DNA of 64,000 nucleotides, from assembly GCF_013240295.1 (NCBI RefSeq), contig NZ_JABETK010000001.1:558001-622000 (forward strand). Direction: 5' to 3'. Source of the stretch: Neoaquamicrobium sediminum. GTDB lineage: Bacteria; Pseudomonadota; Alphaproteobacteria; Rhizobiales; Rhizobiaceae. The notes beneath the pieces are model-generated. The model searched no databases and was not told where the DNA came from. It saw only the letters and a program-made list of their open reading frames with translations. The position numbers were made by a program, and so were the translations under genes. Below are positions 56,550 to 64,000 of the stretch, one piece after another; the first letter of the stretch is position 1, and each line of letters begins with the position of its first letter.

Positions 56550-59359
56550 GTGACTTCGAAGAGAAAAATCGACCCGCTGTCGTGTTTGCAGCGCATCGGT
56601 TATATGGCCGCTTTCAGCGCATTGGCCGCTTTCGCGGTGCCCGTTGCGGCCCAGCAGACAGATAGCGCTTCGATTCTGATCTATGACGCCTCGGGATCGA
56701 TGTGGGGCCAGATCGACGGTGGTATCACCAAGGTCGAAGTCGCCCGCGATGTGATCGGCGATTTCTTCGTCAGCCGCGACAATGCGGTCCCGCTCGGCGT
56801 CATCGCTTATGGTCATAATCGGCGCGGGGACTGCTCCGATATCGAAACGATTGCCAGTGTGGGGATGAACAACCCTTCGGATCTGTCTGCCCGGCTCAAT
56901 CGTCTCAACCCGCGCGGCATGACCCCGATCACCGACTCCCTCACGCTTGCGGCCTCCATGATCCCGCCCACGGCGGAGTCGGCCGATATCATCCTCGTCA
57001 CCGACGGGTTGGAAACCTGTGACGCCGATCCATGCGCGCTCGCCGCTCAGCTGGCGCAGGAGGGCATCGCCATTCGAGCACATGTCGTCGGTTTCGGGCT
57101 GACTTCGCAGGAGGCGGAGGCGATGAGCTGCGTGGCCGACGCCACAGGCGGCCTTCTGCTCACCCCGCAAACGGGACAGGAACTGGCCGACGCGCTCGAC
57201 CAGATCGCGGCGGTCCAACCGGCGTCCGATGCCAAGCCGGCTCAGGAAGCATTCTTCGACATGGGGCCCAATGCCGAAGCTGGCCACACCTATGAAATAA
57301 GCTACCACGGCACCGCGCGGCCGGACTCTTATGCCGGGTTCACACCGCGCGGAGGAGACATGCCTTCGGTCAGCCCGTCATTTGGCGTTGTGGGCGGCGC
57401 CGGGGCGGCAGGGAACAATCCATTTTCAAAGACGGCACCGAGCGAGCCGGGTGAATACGATCTGATCATGGTGGCCTATGATGGATCGATCATTGCTCGT
57501 CAGCCTATTGAGGTCGTGGCGCCCTCCAACGGTTTCGACGCCATCGGGTCGGTGGAGCCGGACAAGCGCTTCCAGTTCAGTTGGCGCGGTCCCAATCAGG
57601 TCGGCCAGCGCATCGTGATCGCCCGCCCAGGTGCAGCACCCAATGACTATGAAAGTGACTGGGGTCAGCCCTACAGCAATCGCCAAACCCAGCGTATGGG
57701 CCTTCGGCCCCCGCCGAGCCCGGCGTCTATGAGCTCCGCTACATCTCGGGCAACCAGCAGGAGATCTTGTTCTTCCGTGAATTCGGCGTAGGCGTTCCCT
57801 TTGAGGACACGGACATCACCAATACCGCCGATCTGGCTGCCCAGGCCGCAGCGGCAACTCAGGCCGCGGCGGGGCAGGACGCGATGCCGCTGGTGCGAGC
57901 GACCTTCCGTATTCCAGACAATTTTCCGCGAACCCCGCTCTGGTGGTCAGCGGTTCCGCTCGACCCGGACATGAGCCCGGAGGCTTGGTCGCCCATCTCC
58001 GAAATGATCGTTGGCGAAGGCGAGTTCGAGCCCGGCCGCTATCGCATCTCGACCACGGGACCGGGTGAGGTCGAATTCAGCGCGGAAGTGGAAATCTACC
58101 CTGGCCAGAACAACGACTTCATCATCCCCCGGTTGGCGAGACCGACGACGAGGCTTCTGCGACGACACTCGGCGGCCCGTGGCAGGTGATCGGTGTGCCG
58201 CCTTATCAGGTGCAGGCGGGGGCGGATCAGTTGCTGACGCTGGCCCTAGAGCAGGCTCAGCCCAATGGCCCGATTGGCGGAAGCTGGACAGCCCAGGAGG
58301 GCCTCGCCGGACCACAGGCTACCGGCCGGGAAGGCGACTTCACGACTGCGACGCTGGATGGCGACGTGCTGCGCATGACCTTCACCGTGGGCGAGCCGAT
58401 CCCGGCGCCCATGACCCTCTATCTCACACCTTACGGTATCGGTTATGCAGGCTCGCTTTCTTCGGCTGGGCAGGGCATGAGCGTCGTCATGTGGCCGGGG
58501 GCCATGTGCCCCCTTCGCTGGAGGAAATGCGCGAAGCCGTGCATGGTCAGGCGCCGTCCGATACCGCCGAGATGAGCACCACGCCCCCTATGCCATCCGG
58601 CAGACCCGCGCAGGATGGCGAAGCCGTTTCGGTGCGCCTGCTCACACCCTTCGAGATCGGCGGCAAGCGGGTGCAATGGTCGGCGATCCGCACCGACACG
58701 CCTGCCGCCGACGTCGCTTTCGCTATCAACGAGTTCGAGCACATGCTGATCATCGATCTCGCGCCGGGCACCTACGCTGTGGAAGGGATCAACGAGGCTG
58801 AAGGCATCTTCCTTGCCGAAACAATCACGGTGACCGCCGGGGGCGAAAACAGTTTTGAAATTCCTGTAGCAAGAGACGGCGATCGCAGCAGCGTTGAAAC
58901 GGATCATGGCGAGGACGTCGCCTTTGTCTGCACGAACGCGCCCGGGGGCTGCGAGGTCCGGCACGAAGCAAGCGGCATCTCTCTGATGCTGCCCAACAGC
59001 TGGACCATGGGCGAACCCTATTTCTACGAAACGGCCGGCGCGCGCGCCGATCTGCCGACCGCCACATTCTTCGCGAAAGACCTGGGCAAGGTCGTAAGCG
59101 TGGAACTCAATCCGCGTCAATGGCTGGAATCGAACGGCCCTTGTCGAGCCATCGGCGCAAACCAGCTCTGCATGTTCGTTGGACAGGGTATGGGCGCGGA
59201 GATCGGTTTCGAAGCAATAGCGTCATCGCTCCAGATTTCACCATCTCGATCGGGCGACGTCGTCGCCGCGAATCGGATACCAGGATCCCCATCGATCTCG
59301 GCGGGCGCAATCCGGAATCCGTCCTGCGCGCCCTTTTCGGCAATCAGACGGGAAATTGA
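56550..59359 (+). pseudogene. Large secreted VWA-domain protein (four frameshifts)
   Basis: The repaired product is about 937 residues. It starts at GTG 56550 with AGGAGG ten bases before it and has a signal sequence (YMAAFSALAAFAVPVAAQQ). The VWA domain (about 45-230) keeps the MIDAS residues: IYDASGSMWGQ, RGMTPITDSL and VTDGLETCD. Beta modules follow, each closing in a PG-x-Y-x-L strand (EPGEYDLIMVAYDGSIIARQ; EPGVYELRYISGNQQEILFF). Frames change at 57698-57700 (G run), 58126-58130 (C run), 58497-58501 (G run) and somewhere in 59235-59300. All are -1 and each fix restores similarity; the fourth position is the least certain. Probably a periplasmic metal-dependent adhesion or assembly factor; no known partner. 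Confidence 0.72.
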
Positions 59360-59363
59360 AGCC

Positions 59364-60091
59364 ATGAAGAGCAAACTGGCATCTGTCCTCATCGGCTTGG
59401 CCTCGTGTTTCGGCTTAGCTCCTGCCGCACATGCACAGGCGGTACAGATCGCCATGTGCATGGAGGGCGGTTGTAGCTGCCATGTTCCAGGCACGACGCT
59501 GGCAGATGTCGAGATGATCCTTGGCATGCCAAATCCGGCGGGTGCCGCCGACATGACCCTCGTGATCTATGAAAATGAGTACAGCTGGCGCTCGCAGACA
59601 CCCGAACAGATCGACGCGTCGTTCGGTGGGCCGGGCCAGTGTCCGATTCAACTGGAAGTGCCGCTAATTCCGGAAGATGGAATGTGGCGCATAACCACCG
59701 GCGCCACCGACGCCTCTGCCTGTCCTCTATTTGCGCTTGCGGGTCAGGCCGTACCGGGCCAGATGAGCGGCGAAACTCGCGAGATCAGGTGGCGGGGCTG
59801 GTTTTCCCCAGCAAACTCATGTCCGATGCCGTTGGCCATGTAAACTGGACGTTCACTGGCGGACATTCCTGGCGCGGCGTTGTCGTGGATGAACGCTTGT
59901 CAAACACATCCTCAACCACTGGGGCAAGCGTCGTTTGGCAGTTGACCTTGGTCAACTCGACCGAAATTACCGGGTCCAGTGTCTTTGAATACGACATCAC
60001 ATCGGGGCTCGCGGATGCAGCAGCACAGGCGATTCTTCAGAGCATGCGATGCCGCACAGTTACACCGTTTACTGCCCGAAAGGTGAGATAG
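59364..60091 (+). pseudogene. Small secreted protein of unknown family (probable frameshift)
   Basis: ATG 59364 follows the VWA gene's presumed stop by four bases. A signal peptide (MKSKLASVLIGLASCFGLA, ending AHA) is followed by a mature part with cysteines in MCMEGGCSCHVPG, GQCPIQL and ASACPLFAL. The frame ends at 59843. A -1 correction at about 59781-59790 instead continues into LVFPSKLMSDAVGHVNWTF and an amphipathic, Thr/Val-rich tail to 60091, giving 242 residues. That extension looks coding by composition, but I do not recognise it. Co-transcribed with the VWA gene; probably its periplasmic partner. Confidence 0.55.
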
Positions 60092-60196
60092 CGGGCCAGA
60101 ATCGTCGGCACAGCCAGCGAGGGCACTTTCCCAGACCTAGCGCAGCTCGGCTCATCGACTTTGCGTCTGATCGAGACCCGCTGCTGCGCGTCCGCT

Positions 60197-60658
60197 TCAT
60201 AACACCTCGAAGAATGAGACCCTGACCCCATTCGCGAGCCTTGCTCCGGTTCCTATGCACACTATGCGGTTCAACCAGGCGTAGCGCGCATCGCCGGTCT
60301 CGAATCGCGGCTGCGTGCGCATGTAATATAGCGAAGGGTCCACGGCCTCGCCCCGCCCAAGCGCGTCCAGCACATCTTTCGGTCCGTGCCGATAGCCGAA
60401 ATTGCGGATGTCGATACTGGCGCCGTCATGCGAGCGCATGGCGTAGCGCGTGTCGAGCTCGGCTGTGCCATCTGAAAGCACGGTCTGCCAGTCGGCGCCG
60501 AGGTTCAGGATTTCACCTGACAGCCGCTCGCCCGTCACCGTCCCGCCGATGATCGGAATGATGCGCCGGCGGCCGCGAGGACTGTCGCCCAGCTCGATAG
60601 GCGCGGCGAGTTCCACGTCGAGATGGGCAAGGTGGCGGAGCCCGGGAGCTTCTTGCAT
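60197..60658 (-). CDS. DUF3237 domain-containing protein
   Basis: 153 residues. Typical DUF3237 features are LDVELAAPIELGDSPRGRRRIIPIIGGTVTGERLSGEIL at the start, the central DGTAELDTRYAMRSHDGASIDIRNFGYR, and the C-terminal WLNRIVCIGTGAR. A compact beta-barrel, cytoplasmic, function unknown. It starts four bases after the dctM stop and so is the last gene of the TRAP operon. This suggests work on the imported carboxylate or its product. Confidence 0.85.
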   Translation of the reverse strand: MQEAPGLRHLAHLDVELAAPIELGDSPRGRRRIIPIIGGTVTGERLSGEILNLGADWQTVLSDGTAELDTRYAMRSHDGASIDIRNFGYRHGPKDVLDALGRGEAVDPSLYYMRTQPRFETGDARYAWLNRIVCIGTGARLANGVRVSFFEVL

Positions 60659-60662
60659 GGCG

Positions 60663-61958
60663 TCACTTCATCGTCATCGGGAGGTAGAGCACGATAGCCG
60701 GAAACGCGACCAGCAGGATAAGCCTGACGATGTCGCTCAGCACGAAGGGGATCACACCGCGAAAAATCGTGACGAGGCTCACGTCTCGGGCAATGGAATT
60801 GATGACAAAGACGTTCATGCCCACCGGCGGTGTGATGAGGCCTAGTTCCACCGTCATGACCACGACTACCCCGAACCAAATCGGGTCGAAACCGAGTTGC
60901 GTGACGACTGGATAGACGATCGGCACCAGAAGTATGATCATCGCCATCGCATCAAGTATGCAGCCCAGGACGAGAAACAGGCACAGAATGAGCGCCAGCG
61001 TGCCATAGGCGCCAAGGTCGAGCCCTACGAGCAAGGCGGTGATCTTCTGCGGCGTCTGTGTGATCGTCAGGAAGTAGCCAAACAGGATGGCGCCGATCAG
61101 CACCGTGTAGATGGCAACCGATGTCCGCAGCGCTTCGATCAGGCTGTCGAGAATGCGCGCCATATCAAGCCGCCCGCGCAGAATGCCGACAAGCGCGGTA
61201 AGCACCGACCCCGCTGCCGCCGCCTCCGTTGCGGTAACGAGGCCAAGATACATGCTGCCGATGATGGCAATGAACAGCAGCACGACAGCCCAGATACCCC
61301 GCAGGGATGCAAACGCTTCCGACGCGACGAAGCGCGCACCATCGGGCAGCGATCGCGCATAGGCGACCCGAACGGTAACCATGTACATCAGGATTGCGAG
61401 CAGCCCTGGGATAACCCCGGCAATGAACAGCCGGCTGACATCCTGCTCTGTTATGTAAGCATAGACGGCAAGCACGACAGACGGCGGGATGAGGATGCCC
61501 AGGGTGCCGCCGGCAGCGATGGTCCCGGTCGCGATGCGGTCCGAGTAACCGATACGACGCATCTCCGGCAGCGCGATCTTGGTCATCGTCGCAGCAGTCG
61601 CGACCGACGACCCGCAGATGGCGGCGAAGCCACCGCACGCCGCAATGGTCGACAGCGCCATTCCGCCGCGGAACTGGCCGAGCCAGGCCTGGCCGGCCCG
61701 GAAGAGTTCGCGCGAGATGCCGGAATTCGTCGCCAGCACGCCCATCAGAATGAAGAAGGGGATGAGCGTCAGGTTGAAATCGGTAATTGTTCGGATCGGC
61801 GACTGCGCCAGCAGATTGAGCGCCGGCTGCCAACCTGCGACCGCCGCAAACCCGCCGATGCCGACAACGCCCATTGCGATGCCGATAGGCACGCGCAGAG
61901 CCATCATCGCAAAGAGCGCGATAAAGCCGGCGAGCGCGACGAAATCGCCTTCAGACAT
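60663..61958 (-). CDS. dctM: TRAP transporter large permease, DctM
   Basis: 431 residues from MSEGDFVALAGFIALFAMMA, the start overlapping the dctQ end by eight bases. It has about twelve helices. Family motifs are IPFFILMGVLATNSGISRELF, CGGFAAICGSSVATAATMTKIALPEM, GTIAAGGTLGILIPPS and GLITPPVGMNVFVINSI. It forms the ion-coupled (usually Na+) channel for uptake of a carboxylic or related acid captured by DctP. Confidence 0.94.
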   Translation of the reverse strand: MSEGDFVALAGFIALFAMMALRVPIGIAMGVVGIGGFAAVAGWQPALNLLAQSPIRTITDFNLTLIPFFILMGVLATNSGISRELFRAGQAWLGQFRGGMALSTIAACGGFAAICGSSVATAATMTKIALPEMRRIGYSDRIATGTIAAGGTLGILIPPSVVLAVYAYITEQDVSRLFIAGVIPGLLAILMYMVTVRVAYARSLPDGARFVASEAFASLRGIWAVVLLFIAIIGSMYLGLVTATEAAAAGSVLTALVGILRGRLDMARILDSLIEALRTSVAIYTVLIGAILFGYFLTITQTPQKITALLVGLDLGAYGTLALILCLFLVLGCILDAMAMIILLVPIVYPVVTQLGFDPIWFGVVVVMTVELGLITPPVGMNVFVINSIARDVSLVTIFRGVIPFVLSDIVRLILLVAFPAIVLYLPMTMK

Positions 61959-62502
61959 CTTCGCGCCTCGTGGGGATGGTGGCGGTGTCCGCCGATTCGT
62001 GCGGATCGAGCCCGCCACGTCCCGCGCCTATAAGGAGTATGCGGGCTCCTATCGTGATGATGCTTACCGCTACGCCCGTCGCGATCAGCGCCAGAAATGG
62101 CCACGCAGGGAGCCGCAGGTCGAATGTCGCCTCGCCGCTCGCATAGGCACCAGCCACACGAGACGACATCTTCCAGAAAAGCAGGATCGCGAACGCCCAG
62201 AGGATGGTCCATGCAACGAAGTCGCAGATCCGCCTCACGCGCGACGGCATCATTTCCACGAATAGGTCAACTTTGATGTGAGACCCGCGATAACCGACGC
62301 TGGCGAAGCCCCACATGATCGCGGCCCCGATCAGGAACCTCGAAATGTCGAACGCATCAGGCACGGGCAAAGCAAACACATAGCGTCCGATCGAAGAGAG
62401 GACGATCAGCACCGTGACGATGGCAAGAAGTCCGCCGGCGATCTTCTCGATGCCGAGCGTAAATCGACCAAGGAAGTGGAAGAAGTTCATGAGTGAAGCC
62501 AT
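61951..62502 (-). CDS. dctQ: TRAP transporter small permease, DctQ
   Basis: 183 residues with four membrane helices. The DctQ signature is SSIGRYVFALPVPDAFDISRFLIGAAIMWGFASVGYRGSHIKVDLF. ATG 62502 is used; an inner ATG at 62490 (MNFFHFL) is possible. The dctP stop lies 48 bases upstream, and an 11-bp hairpin fills that gap. It pairs with DctM in the inner membrane. Confidence 0.92.
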   Translation of the reverse strand: MASLMNFFHFLGRFTLGIEKIAGGLLAIVTVLIVLSSIGRYVFALPVPDAFDISRFLIGAAIMWGFASVGYRGSHIKVDLFVEMMPSRVRRICDFVAWTILWAFAILLFWKMSSRVAGAYASGEATFDLRLPAWPFLALIATGVAVSIITIGARILLIGAGRGGLDPHESADTATIPTRREDV

Positions 62503-62513
62503 GCCAAGGGCAA

Positions 62514-62540
62514 GGCGGCACGAGGGGTTCTCGTGCCGCC
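62514..62540 (-). terminator. Intra-operon hairpin between dctP and dctQ
   Basis: GGCGGCACGAG (62514-62524) and CTCGTGCCGCC (62530-62540) make a perfect 11-bp stem with a five-base loop and no T tract. Such hairpins after a binding-protein gene commonly stabilise its message or stop part of transcription, giving more DctP than permease. Confidence 0.7.
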
Positions 62541-62550
62541 TTTGTGCCGA

Positions 62551-63573
62551 TCACTCATAAAACGCGTCGTTGCGCTTCAGCGCTTCCACATAGGACTCGT
62601 AGATTGCGTCCGGGTCCGCCCCCTTTGCCGTTACGTCCGCGCGCCATGCCTCTATCAGAGGTTTCGAGGCTTCGCGCCACAACTGGACTTCCTCGTCGGT
62701 CGGCTTGTAGAGCGTGTGCTCGCTGGAATCGATCATCTTCTGACGCCCGGAGTACTCGTTGTCGGCCCACCCGATCGAAAACTTCTCCGACCAGTCTGCA
62801 GTGCAGTGGTCGTCAATGACCTTGCGGTTCTCCTCGCTCATGCCCTCATAGGTCGCCTTGTTAAGAAGCAACATCTGGGACGACAGATAGAATGGCATAT
62901 CGAGATGATATTTCGTCGCCTGGTCGATGCCGAAGATATAGATGGAGTTCCAGGGGAACGTCATGGCATCGGCCGTGCCCTTGGTGATCGCCTCGCGGGC
63001 TTCCGGCGCCGGAACCTGCACGCTGGCACCACCCAGCTGGCTGATGAAGCGCGCCATCGTGGCGTGGGCCGGGCGAATATTCTTGCCCCTGATGTCCTCC
63101 GGCACCTTGATCGGCTCCTTGGAATGAAGCGTGCCGGGATCGTGCGGATTGATCAGACAGAACTTGACGTCCGCCATCTCGGTTTCAGCGATCGGCGCAT
63201 ACCATTCATGCAGCGCCTTTGCGCCGGACTTGGCATTGGTGGCGTGGAACGGAATCTCCGCCAGGCTGTAGATCGGGAAGCGGCCAGCCTGATAACCGGG
63301 GTTGACGTAAGAAATGTCTGCTATGCCGTCGCGCGCCATATCGTAGTGATCAGGTGCCGCGCCAAGCTGGCTCGCCGGGAATATCGTAACGTCGACGCGG
63401 CCCTCGGAAGCCTGCTTGATCGACTCGATCCAGGGCTCAATGCCAAGAGCCTGGACCGGATGTGTTGGTGGCAGCCAGTGGGCGAGCCTCAGCTCTACCT
63501 CTGCTGCGGCAGCCGGGATGGCCGTCGATGCAAGCAAGGTGGCGGCAACAGCCGCTGCAATCGTAAACTTCAT
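62551..63573 (-). CDS. dctP: TRAP transporter substrate-binding protein, DctP family
   Basis: 340 residues. The signal peptide is TIAAAVAATLLASTAIPAAAA; GGAGG precedes the ATG. DctP fold markers are LRLAHWLPPTHPV, IFPASQLGAAPDHYDMARDGIADISY, IRGKNIRPAHATMARFISQLGG (ligand arginine region) and KGTADAMTFPWNSIYIF. It captures the substrate in the periplasm for DctQM. The ligand cannot be told from sequence. First gene of dctPQM-DUF3237, with a palindromic operator upstream. Confidence 0.94.
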   Translation of the reverse strand: MKFTIAAAVAATLLASTAIPAAAAEVELRLAHWLPPTHPVQALGIEPWIESIKQASEGRVDVTIFPASQLGAAPDHYDMARDGIADISYVNPGYQAGRFPIYSLAEIPFHATNAKSGAKALHEWYAPIAETEMADVKFCLINPHDPGTLHSKEPIKVPEDIRGKNIRPAHATMARFISQLGGASVQVPAPEAREAITKGTADAMTFPWNSIYIFGIDQATKYHLDMPFYLSSQMLLLNKATYEGMSEENRKVIDDHCTADWSEKFSIGWADNEYSGRQKMIDSSEHTLYKPTDEEVQLWREASKPLIEAWRADVTAKGADPDAIYESYVEALKRNDAFYE

Positions 63574-63640
63574 GATCTCCTCCCATTGGTCGCTTCGCGA
63601 CTATGTGTGCGATCGTCACTGAAGCGGAAGGAGATTGTTA

Positions 63641-63658
63641 TTGAATAGAACTATACAA
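63641..63658. promoter_or_regulatory. GntR-like operator upstream of dctP
   Basis: TTGAATAG, AA, CTATACAA: eight-base arms with one mismatch, in an AT-rich island 68 bases before the dctP ATG. The TTGTATA-type arms resemble GntR/FadR-family operators. No regulator gene for it is inside the window. Confidence 0.5.
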
Positions 63659-63726
63659 TCAAGCGGAAACTCCAGCGCCTGATCGCGGCGAAAATAGACG
63701 GGCAGCTCCCTTCGAGCTGGAAGTTA

Positions 63727-63760
63727 CAGGTGGGGCGAAGCCATGCCTCCGCCCCACCTG
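63727..63760 (-). terminator. Hairpin after the PfpI-family gene
   Basis: CAGGTGGGGCG (63727-63737) and CGCCCCACCTG (63750-63760) form a perfect 11-bp stem ten bases past the stop of the PfpI gene. There is no T run, so it may be Rho-assisted or stabilise the 3' end. Confidence 0.65.
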
Positions 63761-63769
63761 CTCACAGTA

Positions 63770-64000
63770 TCAGCTATGGGTAATCTTGGTGCCCAGCACT
63801 TTCAGGCACTCGCGCATGAATGCGGCAAGGCCAGTCCAGCCCTTCGCCGAGACCATATTGCCATCGACATGGGCTTCCGTCGGCCCGACGTCGACATAGA
63901 TTCCGCCAACGGCAGTTACTTCGGGTTCACACGCGCCAAGTCCGGCAACCTTCCTGCCCTTCAACACGCCCGGCACTGCCATGAGAATCTGGACGCCGTG
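63770..64000 (-). CDS. DJ-1/PfpI family protein (partial, N-terminus beyond window)
   Basis: The C-terminal 76 residues are present: HGVQILMAVPGVLKGRKVAG, then DVGPTEAHVDGNMVSAKGWTGLAAFM, ending at 63770. The histidine following the family's nucleophile-elbow cysteine (C-H or H-G region) appears at the edge; the cysteine itself lies outside. The superfamily includes deglycases, chaperones and proteases, so activity cannot be assigned. It reads towards the TRAP operon but is separated by a hairpin and an operator. Confidence 0.82.
   Translation of the reverse strand, partial: HGVQILMAVPGVLKGRKVAGLGACEPEVTAVGGIYVDVGPTEAHVDGNMVSAKGWTGLAAFMRECLKVLGTKITHS

Overview
The window reads as chromosomal DNA of a Rhizobiales alphaproteobacterium, most like Mesorhizobium, Aminobacter or Nitratireductor (Phyllobacteriaceae). 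The evidence is high GC, a GcrA cell-cycle regulator behind a cluster of GANTC (CcrM) sites, a class I lysyl-tRNA synthetase, a PodJ-like Sel1/peptidoglycan-binding polar protein, the ligase-associated DNA repair set, and TIGR02186/TauE neighbours. No transposon, integrase, phage structural gene or CRISPR array was seen. The assignment is inferred from gene content only.

Layout. 0-10 kb: argD (cut by the window edge), gcrA, an O-acyltransferase, a phosphate block (phoU, phoR, divergent ppk2), an MshEN-glycosyltransferase fusion and a periplasmic binding protein. 10-15 kb: TerB-like protein, lysK, an SNase-like protein, an S24 repressor, an HCCA isomerase-like DsbA-fold protein and a thioesterase. 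15-23 kb: a minus-strand beta-oxidation operon (two acyl-CoA dehydrogenases, GST, thiolase, FadB/J) and its probable MerR (LiuR-like) regulator; a long perfect palindrome sits at the operon promoter. 23-30 kb: podJ-like gene, TauE exporter, TIGR02186 and DUF3429 proteins. 29-37 kb: pdeM, lhr-type helicase, exonuclease and ATP-dependent ligase, forming the ligase-associated repair system. 37-44 kb: nitronate monooxygenase (carrying the same palindrome as the beta-oxidation promoter), EamA transporter, Tat-exported 5'-nucleotidase, DgcN, a GDPD, DoxX and ClpS. 44-50.5 kb: phospholipase D-like protein, a form II (AYRGAGR) molybdenum hydroxylase operon in S-L-M order, and tRNA-Thr(CGT). 50.7-60 kb, the most accessory-looking part: AI-2E transporter, lipoprotein, a MarR-linked group (deaminase, paired SMR transporters, DsbA-like oxidoreductase), then an AraC regulator, a large secreted VWA protein and a small secreted partner. 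60-64 kb: a TRAP transporter operon with a DUF3237 gene and a DJ-1/PfpI protein cut by the right edge.

A dominant technical feature is frameshifting. Twelve genes are split by about 18 single-step shifts. By frame arithmetic 16 of these are -1, and many lie in short G/C (or A/T) runs. Uncorrected sequencing indels explain this better than real gene decay. The genes are described here as repaired products, with break positions given.
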